This document shows, in pieces, positions 28,063 to 36,812 of a stretch of DNA of 64,000 nucleotides; the first letter of the stretch is position 1; each line of letters begins with the position of its first letter. The stretch spans positions 2,284,501-2,348,500 of the forward strand of contig NZ_CP088296.1 in NCBI RefSeq assembly GCF_024666595.1, read 5' to 3'. The translations under genes were made by a program, and so were the position numbers. This stretch comes from Sphingomonas sp. J315 (GTDB lineage: Bacteria; Pseudomonadota; Alphaproteobacteria; Sphingomonadales; Sphingomonadaceae). The notes under the pieces are model-generated. The model was given only the letters and a program-made list of their open reading frames with translations. It searched no databases and was not told where the DNA came from.

Positions 28063-29031
28063 ATGGACGACGCGATGAACCTCGATCGGATTGCGATCAG
28101 CCTGGACCTGATCAACCGCCACTATCAGGAGCCGAACCGCAACCGGTTCGAGAGCCGCTATTTCTGGGAAGAACTCTATCCGCTGATCCGCGCGAGCGGG
28201 TTTCGATCGATCGAGATCCCCTATGAGCCGGTCTGGCAGTTTGGCGGGCGCAGCGGCGTTCCGATGAACCGCTATTGCATCAACACCAAATATGAGTCGG
28301 CCGCCAACTATCGGGCCGTGCTGGCCGACAGCGGCATCGACCAGGTCGCGGGCGTGACGTTCGACCCCAATTTGTTCATGCGGAACGACAATCTCGATTT
28401 CTTCTTCGGCGCGAGCGGACATTTCGCGGGCGAGGCGCTGGCGCACGCCGCCGATCTGGGGGCCGACTATTTCGCGATCAGCCCGTCGCCCTGTTACGGG
28501 CGCGTCGCGCACTATCACCCCGATATCGAGGCTAAGCGCGCGACCTTTACCGAGCGGACCCTCCAGTTGCTGGGCGGTTTGGCGGAAAAGGCGGACGCAG
28601 CGGGCGTCACCCTGGTGCTGCGCAATGAATATTGGAGCCTGTTCCGTGGCGAGGATGTCCGGCCCTTGCTCGACGCGCTGCCCGACAGCGTGAAGCTCGA
28701 CGTCGATGTGGCGAGCCTGACGATCGCCGGCGTCGATCCAGCGGCGTTCATCGAAGCGCAGCAGGGCCGCATCGGCTGTGTGCACCTCACCGACACCCAA
28801 TTCGTCGATCCGGGCGATGTGTGGAAAAGCGCGAACCCTGAATTCCCGGCGCAGCGCGCGACGCAGGTATTCCGCGATCCGGGCACCGGCAATGTCGATC
28901 TGGCCGGCGTGGTTCGGCTGCTCGATCGCCTGAACTACACCGGCCCGGTCGTGTGCAGCGCGCGTCAGACCCGCGATCCCTTCCGCGCGCTGCTGCGCAC
29001 CCGCGCCCTTCTCAACCAGTTGCAGAACTAA
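28063..29031 (+). CDS. Sugar phosphate isomerase/epimerase-like TIM barrel lacking one metal ligand
   Basis: This is the second of three TIM-barrel (AP-endonuclease-2 fold) genes. Three of the usual four metal ligands can be placed: Glu in LVLRNEYWSLF, Asp in VKLDVDVASLT and His in CVHLTDTQF. The fourth, a Glu normally on the last strand, is replaced in VVCSARQTRDP. The protein may therefore bind metal differently, or be a non-catalytic partner of its neighbours. It has 322 residues and starts at ATG 28063 or 28075; neither has a strong ribosome site. Substrate is unknown. Confidence 0.7.
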   Translation: MDDAMNLDRIAISLDLINRHYQEPNRNRFESRYFWEELYPLIRASGFRSIEIPYEPVWQFGGRSGVPMNRYCINTKYESAANYRAVLADSGIDQVAGVTFDPNLFMRNDNLDFFFGASGHFAGEALAHAADLGADYFAISPSPCYGRVAHYHPDIEAKRATFTERTLQLLGGLAEKADAAGVTLVLRNEYWSLFRGEDVRPLLDALPDSVKLDVDVASLTIAGVDPAAFIEAQQGRIGCVHLTDTQFVDPGDVWKSANPEFPAQRATQVFRDPGTGNVDLAGVVRLLDRLNYTGPVVCSARQTRDPFRALLRTRALLNQLQN

Positions 29032-29050
29032 GTCGGACGGAGCCTCCGCC

Positions 29051-29974
29051 ATGCCCAATATCCGCTACGCCAACATGTGCCATTGGAAGACCATTCCGTA
29101 TCGGCAGATCGACAATTTTCGCGAATTTTATTATGAGGATAAGACGAATACCGCCTATTATTCGGACTGGGACACCATCCTGAAATACCAGTCGGCGCTG
29201 GGGTTCGAGGGGATCGAGATCGCACCCTGGGATCTGGCGGATATCCTCCCGCTGTTCGGATCGCCCGAGAAGTTCACAGCCTTCGCGAAGGAACGCGGGG
29301 TCGAGGTGATCGGCATGTTCCATGGCGCCCATGCCTCGCACGACGCCGGCCATTTCGACGAAGCCGTGCGGGCCGGCCGGGAGGCGGTGGACACGATCGT
29401 CAAGTTCGGCGGCACCTACATGAACACCTGTCCGACGCAGAATTATTGCGGGACCGGGCCGCTGAGCCGGGACGAAGTGCAGCAATGCGCAAAGGTGATG
29501 AACGAGATCGGTCGCTATGCCACCGATCACGGCGTCAAGATCGGCCTGCACAACGAGTTTTTCTGTGCGATCAACATCGAGAACCACCGCGAGCTGATCG
29601 AATCGACTGACCCGAAGCTGGTGCATTATTGCATCGACACGGCCCAGATTTCGATCATGGGCGAAGACCTGCTGACCTTCTACAATGACTATCACGACCG
29701 GATCAGCACCTTCCACCTCAAGGACACCGGCTCGGCGCGCCAGCCCGACAGCGTCCGCTACGCACGCGATCCCGAGATTACCGACGATGGCACACGCTGG
29801 TTCTGGGAGCCGGGTCTGGGTGAACTCGATCTCAAGGGACTGTACCGGCTGCTCAAGCAGCACGCGTTCAAGGGCTGGATGTCGATCGAGTATGACGGCT
29901 CGCCCGATCTCCTCGCCTCCATGGCGCTGACCCGCTACCACCTCGATAACGAGTTGCGGCCCATCTACGATTGA
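29051..29974 (+). CDS. Sugar phosphate isomerase/epimerase-like TIM barrel
   Basis: This is the third TIM-barrel gene, with a complete ligand set: Glu in IGLHNEFFCAINI, Asp in HYCIDTAQIS, His in STFHLKDTGS and Glu in MSIEYDGSP. It opens with RYANMCHWKTIPYRQIDNF, an N-terminal extension not seen in the other two, and has 307 residues. A purine-rich stretch (CGGAGCC) precedes the ATG, 19 bases after the previous stop. It ends 66 bases before repeat copy A, so it is the last gene of the sugar region. Substrate is not assignable; related proteins act on inosose, tagatose, hydroxypyruvate or ketoglycosides. Confidence 0.75.
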   Translation: MPNIRYANMCHWKTIPYRQIDNFREFYYEDKTNTAYYSDWDTILKYQSALGFEGIEIAPWDLADILPLFGSPEKFTAFAKERGVEVIGMFHGAHASHDAGHFDEAVRAGREAVDTIVKFGGTYMNTCPTQNYCGTGPLSRDEVQQCAKVMNEIGRYATDHGVKIGLHNEFFCAINIENHRELIESTDPKLVHYCIDTAQISIMGEDLLTFYNDYHDRISTFHLKDTGSARQPDSVRYARDPEITDDGTRWFWEPGLGELDLKGLYRLLKQHAFKGWMSIEYDGSPDLLASMALTRYHLDNELRPIYD

Positions 29975-30040
29975 GCGGTGATGGCCCGGCGCGACAACAG
30001 GGTCCGTCGGGCGGGGGGCGTGTACGGGATGACCGGCTGA

Positions 30041-30167
30041 TTGGCGCCCCGCGCTGGACAAACATAACGAATACGAATCGCCGTTTACACTACCATAGAA
30101 CCGCTGCTTGGCGACGGCTATCGACATGCGCCGCACTGCGGCGCCGCTGGCCCTGTGAAAAGCAAAG
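30041..30167 (-). repeat. Module-boundary repeat, copy A
   Basis: TTGGCGCCCCGCGCTGGACA begins a stretch found again at 37274 and 45555, always in the same orientation, around the invariant core AAACATAACGAATA. A second block (CCGCACTGCGGCGCCGCTGG) begins exactly 90 bases from the left end, as in copy B. Read on the minus strand it contains ATG TTT GTC CAG CGC GGG GCG CCA, but the coding similarity to copies B and C ends there. It marks the left edge of the efflux module. Confidence 0.8.
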
Positions 30168-30280
30168 GTTGGCCCAAGCGGATCGTCCGCTTTGCGAAGG
30201 CAAGGCAATGAAGCGGACCTCTATACGGATATTTCCACCCCGTTGGCTGTGACCGGGCGCGCCCCGGGCGTCCCTAATCA

Positions 30281-30327
30281 AGTTGCATGCACCTGCCCCC
30301 CGCCCCGCAACAGGTGGCATGCCAACT
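30281..30327. terminator. Imperfect inverted repeat downstream of the efflux operon
   Basis: The arms AGTTGCATGCACCTG (30281-30295) and CAGGTGGCATGCCAACT (30311-30327) pair with two single-base bulges around a C-rich loop. It lies about 100 bases past the end of the outer-membrane lipoprotein gene and may terminate that operon. Confidence 0.45.
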
Positions 30328-30429
30328 CTAATAAAATGCGAATTTGCCCCTCGAGTGAAGCCAACGTGGGGACGGTTTTGCTTGTCGCTGTCGAGTGTAT
30401 CCTTGATGTCTTACTCGTGCGGCAGCTTC

Positions 30430-31914
30430 TCAAGTTGCTCCGCTGGCTTCGCTCCATCCCAGCCCAAGCGACTTCTGAACCGCGACGTAGCTGGCAGTGA
30501 GCGCTGCGACGGCGCTGCGCAGGTTGGCCTCTGCGAGCAGACGCTGGCGCTCGGCGTCGAGGCTGTCGCCCAGCGAAATGACGCCACGCTCGTAGCGCTG
30601 CCGCATGAGCGCGGCCGACTGCTCTGCCGACCGACTGATCTCGGCGAGGGCGGCGACGGTGCGCCTTTGCTGTGCGAAGCGGGAGAGTGACGTCTCGGCG
30701 TCCTGCAGCGCGCCGAGCACGACCTGCCGATACTGCGCCTCGGCCTCGTCGCGGCCGGCGCGGGTCTGCGCGATCGCAGCCGACGTTCGCCCGAAGTCGA
30801 GCAGGCCCCACTGGAGCTGGGGGACGGCAATCTTCGAGATGTTGCCGAGGTCGACCAGGTCTCCGATCGTCGTTCCACCGATACCGAGGATTCCCATGAA
30901 GCTGATCTTGGGAAAACGGGCCGCTTCGGCCACTCCGATGCGCGCCGTCGCGGCCGCTAGGTTGCGCTCGGCAGCGCGGATGTCCGGCCGGCGGCGGAGG
31001 AGCGAGACAGGATCGCCGATGGCGACGCTGTCCGGCGGCAGCGGAATGTCCCGCGGAGGCGCCAACAGCGGATCGAGCGATCCCGGCGCCTCACCCGCAA
31101 GCGCGGCCAGCGCGTTGAGGTAGATCTCGATCTCGGCTTCGGCAGCGGCGAGATCACTGCTCGTTGCCTGCACGGCGCGGTCCGCCTGGCCGACGGTGAA
31201 GGCCGGAACCGTGCCCCGCCGGAAGCGCTGCTGCGCAAGCTCGAGCTGCTGCTGCTGGAGCTCGAGGGCGCGGTGCAGGGCGGCGGCGCGCTGCTGCCGG
31301 TCGCGAAGGTTGGTGTAGGTTTGCGCCACTTCCGCGGTCAGCTGGACCTGCGCGTCCGCCGCGTTGTAGGCGGCCGCGGCGGCCAGCGCATTGGCCGCCT
31401 CGATTGTTCGCACCTGCCCGCCGGCAAGGTCGATCTCCCAGTTGGCGTTCAGCCCCAGATTGTAGAACCGCAGGGATGTGTCCTGGTCCTGTGCCGACGG
31501 CGCCGGAGCCGGAGCTGGCGTTGGCGTCGGCGTTGGGGTGCCTCCCTGGCCTGACTGGAGGTCGATCCCGGGGAGATCGGCGAACACGGCTGTCCCTTGA
31601 GCGCCCGCAGTCGGAAAGAGGTTGCCGCGCTCCTGACGAACCGACGCTCGGGTCTGGCGGATTCTCGCTTGCGCGGCCTCCAAAGAAGGGTTGGCCGCAA
31701 GCACGCGCCGCTCAAGCTCGTCCAGCACCGGGTCCTGAAGCGTCGTCCACCAGGTGGCGACGGCCGGCTCGTTCGGTACCGCACCTGGTGCCTGACGGGC
31801 AAACGTGGCTTTGGGGGTGGCGCGGCCGAGCTCCGGCGGTCCAGCATAATCCGGGCCGACGACGCATCCGGCGAGGAGCAGTGGAGAAAGGATGAGAAAT
31901 CGGAACTTGGACAT
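30430..31914 (-). CDS. Outer-membrane efflux lipoprotein (OprM/NodT family)
   Basis: This is the outer-membrane channel for a tripartite drug efflux pump with the neighbouring EmrAB. The lipobox LSPLLLAGCVVGPDY marks a lipoprotein, and two outer-membrane efflux repeats follow with the typical WWTTLQDPVLDELE and LLRRRPDIRAAERNLAAATA blocks. An unusual Pro/Thr/Ala stretch (GTPTPTPTPAPAPAPSA, about 31497-31547) sits in the first half where an extracellular loop is expected. The product has 494 residues. It is the third gene of the emrA-emrB-lipoprotein operon, seven bases after emrB. The substrate range cannot be inferred. Confidence 0.9.
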   Translation of the reverse strand: MSKFRFLILSPLLLAGCVVGPDYAGPPELGRATPKATFARQAPGAVPNEPAVATWWTTLQDPVLDELERRVLAANPSLEAAQARIRQTRASVRQERGNLFPTAGAQGTAVFADLPGIDLQSGQGGTPTPTPTPAPAPAPSAQDQDTSLRFYNLGLNANWEIDLAGGQVRTIEAANALAAAAAYNAADAQVQLTAEVAQTYTNLRDRQQRAAALHRALELQQQQLELAQQRFRRGTVPAFTVGQADRAVQATSSDLAAAEAEIEIYLNALAALAGEAPGSLDPLLAPPRDIPLPPDSVAIGDPVSLLRRRPDIRAAERNLAAATARIGVAEAARFPKISFMGILGIGGTTIGDLVDLGNISKIAVPQLQWGLLDFGRTSAAIAQTRAGRDEAEAQYRQVVLGALQDAETSLSRFAQQRRTVAALAEISRSAEQSAALMRQRYERGVISLGDSLDAERQRLLAEANLRSAVAALTASYVAVQKSLGLGWSEASGAT

Positions 31915-31921
31915 TTGAGCC

Positions 31922-33478
31922 TCAGTGCATGGAAAGCGACAGCCCCTTGGGCAGCGGACGAAGGAACAATACGAGCGGAACGGTCAGGAGCGTCAGCAAG
32001 CCCATTCCCCAAAAGATGTCGTTGTAGGTCATCACGAAGGCCTGCTGCTGGATGGTTCCGGCGAGCGACTGAAAGGCTGCCTCCATGCTTCCGAGTGAAT
32101 GCGCGAGCCCTCCAAGATAGTCCTGGACCTGCCACTGGTTGGCCGGCAGCGTCTCTTCGATGCGGCGGCTGTGGAGCCACATGCGCTGGTCCTGGAATGA
32201 AGCCAGCGCTGCCAGGGCGAATGACCCTCCCAGGTTCCGGGCGGCATTGAAGATGCCCGATGCGTCGCCTGCGTCCTCCTTGCTTACCGACGCGATCGTC
32301 GCCTGATTCAAGAAGAGCATGGTCAGGATCATGCCCACTCCGCGTATCAGCTGTCCTTGCGTGAAAGCTTCGCCGCCTGATTCTGCTGTTAAGCTGGTGC
32401 TTACGAAACAGCTGATGGCCATGATCGCCAACCCAGCGCCGACAGCGATCCTGATGTCGATCAGCCGGATCATGAAAGGAATGAACGGCATCAACAGGAA
32501 GGCAGGAACACCCATGAGGAAGATGACCTGCCCTGTCTGGAGGGCATTATAGTCAGCGATCAGCGCCAGGAACTGCGGAATGACGAACATCGAGCCGTAC
32601 ATCACCATTCCCAGCGCCAGCGCCATGACGACGACGCTGCCGAACTGACGACTGAGGACCAGCCGAAGCTTCAACACAGGCCTTGCCGCCCAGAGCTGCC
32701 CGATTCCCAACAGCACAAAGCCGACCACCGTCACAATCGTCAGCTGGACGATGAGCGGCGACTCGAACCATTCCTCGCGATGGCCCTCTTCAAGCACGAC
32801 GGTCAGCCCTCCCAGGCCGAGGATCATGCCGATGATGCCGAGCCAGTCCGCCTCGCGCAGATATACCCAGTTCGTTCGTTCGTGCGGAAGGCCGAGCAGC
32901 AGGAGCAGCAGCAGCAGCGCGCAAACGGGTACGTTGACGAAGAAGGCGTAATGCCAGCTTAGATTCTCGGTCAGCCATCCGCCCAGAAGCGGGCCCAGAA
33001 CCGGCCCCAGGATCACGGTCATCCCGAACAGGGCCATCCCGATTGGCTGCTGGTGTGGCGGAAGGCGCTTGGCAACGATCGTCATCGCGGTTGGGATCAA
33101 CAACCCTCCCATCAGGCCCTGACCAGTGCGGCCTATGATCATCGTCGTCAGGTCCGTCGCGACGCCGCACAGGATCGAAAAGCCGGTAAAGGCAGTCACG
33201 GCGATAAGAAGCAGGGTCCTCAGTCCGAGAAGACGCTCGAGCCAGGCGCTCAATGGAATGACGACGATCTCGGCGACGAGAAAAGAGGTCGCGATCCAGG
33301 TTCCCTCGGTGCCGGTTGCGCCGATCTCGCCCTGGATCGTGGGCAGCGCCGAGTTGACGATAGAGATGTCCAGGGTCGCGAGCAGCGCCCCCAGCGCGCC
33401 CGCGGCCACGGCAATCCACGCCGTCGCGTCGGCTCTCTCAGGACGCGCTGCACCTGCGGGAGCTGCGGCTGTCGCCAC
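31922..33478 (-). CDS. emrB: EmrB/QacA-family MFS multidrug transporter (DHA2)
   Basis: This is the inner-membrane proton-coupled drug exporter of an EmrAB-type pump, with 14 predicted membrane helices (DHA2 family). The first helix carries the DHA2 hallmark LATLDISIVNSALPTI, and the second half begins with GIGQLWAARPVLKLRLV. It has 518 residues and no defect. Its start overlaps the emrA end by 41 bases, an unusually long overlap that implies tight co-translation. With EmrA and the OprM-type channel it can move hydrophobic drugs, detergents or uncouplers from the inner membrane to outside. Confidence 0.92.
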   Translation of the reverse strand: MATAAAPAGAARPERADATAWIAVAAGALGALLATLDISIVNSALPTIQGEIGATGTEGTWIATSFLVAEIVVIPLSAWLERLLGLRTLLLIAVTAFTGFSILCGVATDLTTMIIGRTGQGLMGGLLIPTAMTIVAKRLPPHQQPIGMALFGMTVILGPVLGPLLGGWLTENLSWHYAFFVNVPVCALLLLLLLLGLPHERTNWVYLREADWLGIIGMILGLGGLTVVLEEGHREEWFESPLIVQLTIVTVVGFVLLGIGQLWAARPVLKLRLVLSRQFGSVVVMALALGMVMYGSMFVIPQFLALIADYNALQTGQVIFLMGVPAFLLMPFIPFMIRLIDIRIAVGAGLAIMAISCFVSTSLTAESGGEAFTQGQLIRGVGMILTMLFLNQATIASVSKEDAGDASGIFNAARNLGGSFALAALASFQDQRMWLHSRRIEETLPANQWQVQDYLGGLAHSLGSMEAAFQSLAGTIQQQAFVMTYNDIFWGMGLLTLLTVPLVLFLRPLPKGLSLSMH

Positions 33479-34631
33479 CGCTTAACGCTCCCGGCTCGTG
33501 GCCCGTCAGAATCCTGTCCAGCTCTCCTTTGGCCGACCGTGTGTCGACGGTGACTTCCACCGACATTCCCGGGACGAGGAGTCGCCGCACTGCGGGAGGC
33601 GCGTCGATCGCTATGCGAACTGGCACGCGCTGCACGATTTTCGTGAAGTTGCCGGTCGCGTTCTGCGGCGGAAGGACGGAGAACTGCGCGCCGGTACCCG
33701 GAGCAAAGCTTGCCACGCGCCCGGTGAGCTCAACGCCGGGAAGCGCATCCACCTCGATGCTGACCGGCTGGCCGACCCGCATGAGGCCGAGTTGGGTCTC
33801 CTTGAAGTTCGCCTCGATGAACAAGCGGTCGACGGGCACCAAGGTCATCAGTCGGGTGCCGGGCTGGACGAACTGCCCGACGCGAACAGCGAGGTCACCG
33901 ACCCGGCCGCTGATGGCCGCCCTGAGCAGGGTCGACTCCACGTTAAGGCGAGCAGCGGCGAGTTGCGCCCGCGCGGAGTCGGCCTGCGATTGAGCCTGCC
34001 GGATCTGCGCGCCGAGCGTGCCGACCCGCCGCTGCGCGCCAACCAGGCCTGCTCGTGCAGCATCGGCCCGCTCGCGTGCCTGTCTGGCCTGTGTCTGGAG
34101 TTGGGCGAGCCGTTCGCGCGGCTCGGCGCCGGATTCGGCAAGAGGCTGGTAGCGCGCGACCTGCTGCGCCGCGAACGCGGCTTCGGCGCGTGCGGCGTCG
34201 AGTTGCGCCTGCGCCTGTGCGATCGCGGCCTGCTGCTCCGCAATCTGGGACCGCGTGGTGTCGGCCGTCGCTGTGGCCGCGCCGATCTGGCTGGTGATCT
34301 GCTCGGATTGCGCTCGATACTCACGCGGGTCGAGTTCGGCCAGTGGTTGGCCCTGCCGAACCGTTTGGTTCTCGGTAACCAGGACGCGCTCGACATAGCC
34401 GGCGATCTTCGGCGCCACGACAACCGAGTCTGCGGCAATGTACGCGTTATCGGTGCCCTGCATGTATATTCCGCGGCTCTGGCGATCGGAATACCAGATG
34501 AGGCCGGCAACGAGGACCGCGACTGCGCCAATGAGCAGCGCCAGCCGCACCCGTGGCGACTTGAGCGGGGAACTCCGGCGCTCTCCGGTGTTTTCAGTTT
34601 CTGCCGCCGCGACTGTCGATTGATCGGCCAT
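33438..34631 (-). CDS. emrA: EmrA-type membrane fusion protein (HlyD family)
   Basis: This periplasmic adaptor links EmrB to the outer-membrane channel. A short cytoplasmic tail is followed by one membrane helix (VRLALLIGAVAVLVAGLIWY), the barrel-sandwich start (GTDNAYIAADSVVVAPKIAG), a long Ala/Gln/Arg-rich coiled-coil hairpin (residues about 100-230), and the second half of the lipoyl-like domain (LRAAISGRVGDLAVRVGQFV). The ATG at 34631 (MADQSTVAAAE) is preferred over a start 16 codons upstream. It has 397 residues and is the first gene of the operon, divergent from marR with a 77-base gap that must hold both promoters. Confidence 0.92.
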   Translation of the reverse strand: MADQSTVAAAETENTGERRSSPLKSPRVRLALLIGAVAVLVAGLIWYSDRQSRGIYMQGTDNAYIAADSVVVAPKIAGYVERVLVTENQTVRQGQPLAELDPREYRAQSEQITSQIGAATATADTTRSQIAEQQAAIAQAQAQLDAARAEAAFAAQQVARYQPLAESGAEPRERLAQLQTQARQARERADAARAGLVGAQRRVGTLGAQIRQAQSQADSARAQLAAARLNVESTLLRAAISGRVGDLAVRVGQFVQPGTRLMTLVPVDRLFIEANFKETQLGLMRVGQPVSIEVDALPGVELTGRVASFAPGTGAQFSVLPPQNATGNFTKIVQRVPVRIAIDAPPAVRRLLVPGMSVEVTVDTRSAKGELDRILTGHEPGALSGGDSRSSRRCSAS

Positions 34632-34695
34632 GCCAGGATTCGTCCACTTCCGGGATTGAGGCGCGCGCCCTTGCCACACCGACTGAAACTAAGGC

Positions 34696-34706
34696 AATAC
34701 CGTATT
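34696..34706. promoter_or_regulatory. Small palindrome next to the marR start, candidate MarR box
   Basis: AATAC-C-GTATT is an 11-bp palindrome two bases before the marR ATG and within the emrA/marR divergent region. A MarR dimer bound here could repress both genes. No Shine-Dalgarno sequence is visible before the marR ATG, so its message may be leaderless. Confidence 0.4.
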
Positions 34707-34708
34707 AT

Positions 34709-35203
34709 ATGGAACCTCACGAACAGCGTTTACGATCGATTGCCACGACTTTCGGCTGGACGTGGTACAGGATGCGGCGTTTGATCGACGCGCATCTCGC
34801 CGCTCACGGCGCATCGATGGCCCGGCTGAAGCTTCTTGCTTTCCTTGTGGAGCAGCCGCGCCGATCGACCGACATCGCCAGCTTTTTCGATCATGCGCCA
34901 CGTACTGTGACCCAGGCGATCGACTCGCTTGAGCAGGCTGGCCTGGTCACGCGGTTGCCGGTCCCCGGCGACCGTCGTGCCAAGCTCGTGCAGATCACGG
35001 ATGCCGGCAGGGCGATGCTGGAACAGGGCATGCCGCTCTACGACGGCATTGTGGCCCAGACCTTCGGCAGCCTGACCGTGGAAGAGCTTGCGGGATTGGA
35101 CGGCGCTATCGCGCACCTCAGCCGGATCGTGGACGGGCTCGAAGACGAGGCCGGCTTCCGACAGGGTCCGAGCGCCACTCGCGCGGTGGAGAGCCGTGGC
35201 TAA
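34709..35203 (+). CDS. MarR-family transcriptional regulator
   Basis: This is a winged-helix repressor of the MarR family, probably controlling the divergent emrAB operon in response to the pump's substrates. The DNA-binding region shows RSTDIASFFDHAPRTVTQAI followed by the wing LVTRLPVPGDRRAKLVQITD. It has 164 residues, within the family range. It overlaps the start of the UbiB-like gene by eight bases, so the two form one transcript. A divergent marR next to emrA is a common arrangement in Gram-negative bacteria. Confidence 0.88.
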   Translation: MEPHEQRLRSIATTFGWTWYRMRRLIDAHLAAHGASMARLKLLAFLVEQPRRSTDIASFFDHAPRTVTQAIDSLEQAGLVTRLPVPGDRRAKLVQITDAGRAMLEQGMPLYDGIVAQTFGSLTVEELAGLDGAIAHLSRIVDGLEDEAGFRQGPSATRAVESRG

Positions 35204-36812
35204 TCAAGACCTGGTGAACGAGCCTGACAGCGCTGCGCTGAAGGAGCGGGAGCGTTTCGCTCAGATCGCGGTTCTGTTCGGGCGCCACGGCCTCAAGGGC
35301 TTGGCCGCGCGCCTCGGCCTGGGGTCCGCCCGCGACGAGCCGATTGAATATGCCCGCCCGGAAGCCGTGGTCGCGCTACTGCGCGACATCGGCCCGGTTG
35401 CGGTCAAGTTCGGCCAGATCCTCGCGATGCGCGGCGACCTGCTGGAGCCGGAATGGATCGCGGCGCTCTCGAAGCTGCAGGACCGGGTTCCACCACTGCC
35501 GTTCGCCACCGTGCTTCCGCTCATCGAGGAAGCGATCGGCGGGCCGATTGGGAACTGCTTCAGCCATTTCGACGAGAAGGCGATCGCAGCGGCCTCGATC
35601 GCCCAGGTCCACGCCGCGACTCTGCTCGACGGGCGGGACGTCATCGTCAAGGTTCGCCGCCCAGGGATCGAGCGGATCGTCGATGCTGACCTGCGGCTCT
35701 TACGGCGCCTAGCGCGCATTGCCGAGCGCCGCATTCCCGAGATCGCGCGGCTGAAGCCGGATGAGCTGCTGCGCCACTTCGCCGAAAGCCTCGACCGCGA
35801 GATGGACCTCAGCGCCGAAGCTCGCTCCAGCGATTCGATCGGCGCTTTCCTCAAGGACCTGGGCGTTCGAACCGCCCGCTTCGACTGGGAACTGTCTGGC
35901 AGGCGCGTCAATATCCAGGAGCGGTTTCGCGGCATCCCGGCGAGCGACCTGGAGGCGGCGCGCCGCGCCAATCTCGATCTCACCGCGCTGGCCAGCACCT
36001 ATGCCCAGGTGGTGCTGCGCATGATCATCATCAACGGTCACTTCCATGCCGACCCTCATCCGGGGAACGTGTTCTTCCTAGAGGACGGAGCGCTCGGGCT
36101 CATCGACTTCGGGGCGGTGGGAACGCTGCTTCCGAAACGGCGCGAGGAACTGGTCCGGCTCGGGCTGGCAATCGCGTCGGAGGACACCGCCGGAGTCGTC
36201 GACATTCTCATGCTTTGGGCGGGCGATCCGGACGTCGACCGGATCAGGCTGGAAGAGGCCCTTGCCGAGTTGATCGACCGCTTCAGCAACGTCCTGCTCG
36301 AACAGATCGACCTTGGCGACATCTTCCAGCGGGTTTTTGCGCTCCTGCGCGAGTTTCATCTCGCCCTCCCTCCCGATCTGGCCCTGGTGCTCCGTACCCT
36401 GCTTACGGCCGAGGGCTTCGTCCGGCGCATCGATCCGTCGTTCGACATGACTCGCGAACTCGCTCCCCTTGCCAGGGAGTTGATGCGGGAGCGGACCAGC
36501 CCGGCACGGCTACGCGGCGAAGCGGGCAAGCTGCTCGCCGCGCTGGGGAGAGCGGCGCTATCGACGCCGAGCCTCGTGGGGCAGATTGAGAAGGTCGCCC
36601 GAACCGGTACGATCCCGATCAGCATCGCCCCCCGAGACCTCGAGCGGTTGCGCGGTGGGGGGCGGGGCAGCGGCGGCAATCCGCAGCTTTATCCGGCGGC
36701 ACTCGCGATATGCGCGGCCATCGTCTTTACCTCCGAGCCGCGGCTGGCGGCGCTGCTCGCGCTGCTTTCCGTGGCCCTGGCCATTGCGGACTGGCTGAGG
36801 CGGCGGCGATGA
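35196..36812 (+). CDS. ABC1/UbiB (AarF) family protein kinase-like protein
   Basis: UbiB-type atypical kinases are membrane-anchored ATPases needed for ubiquinone biosynthesis or lipid handling. The family hallmarks are present: the KxGQ motif in VAVKFGQILAMRGD, the Ala-rich loop AAASIAQVHAA, the lysine in VIVKVRRPG, the catalytic GHFHADPHPGNVF and the DFG-like LIDFGAVGTL. Two hydrophobic segments near the C-terminus (YPAALAICAAIVF and AALLALLSVALAI) form the expected membrane anchor. GTG 35196 is chosen because it overlaps the marR stop and begins a coding-like N-terminus; ORF extension upstream runs through marR. It has 538 residues. Co-transcription with a drug-pump regulator is unusual and its role here is unknown. 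Confidence 0.85.
   Translation: MANQDLVNEPDSAALKERERFAQIAVLFGRHGLKGLAARLGLGSARDEPIEYARPEAVVALLRDIGPVAVKFGQILAMRGDLLEPEWIAALSKLQDRVPPLPFATVLPLIEEAIGGPIGNCFSHFDEKAIAAASIAQVHAATLLDGRDVIVKVRRPGIERIVDADLRLLRRLARIAERRIPEIARLKPDELLRHFAESLDREMDLSAEARSSDSIGAFLKDLGVRTARFDWELSGRRVNIQERFRGIPASDLEAARRANLDLTALASTYAQVVLRMIIINGHFHADPHPGNVFFLEDGALGLIDFGAVGTLLPKRREELVRLGLAIASEDTAGVVDILMLWAGDPDVDRIRLEEALAELIDRFSNVLLEQIDLGDIFQRVFALLREFHLALPPDLALVLRTLLTAEGFVRRIDPSFDMTRELAPLARELMRERTSPARLRGEAGKLLAALGRAALSTPSLVGQIEKVARTGTIPISIAPRDLERLRGGGRGSGGNPQLYPAALAICAAIVFTSEPRLAALLALLSVALAIADWLRRRR

Larger units (their letters stand above)
29975..30429. other. 455-bp intergenic region at the sugar locus/efflux module boundary
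   Basis: No convincing gene is seen. It holds repeat copy A (30041-30167) and an imperfect inverted repeat (30281-30327). This is the first point where the metabolic locus gives way to accessory cargo. Confidence 0.7.

Noticed and set aside
27256-29058. 600-codon minus-strand open frame over the TIM-barrel genes
   Set aside because: It is antisense to genes with intact metal-ligand motifs and has no domain signature of its own.
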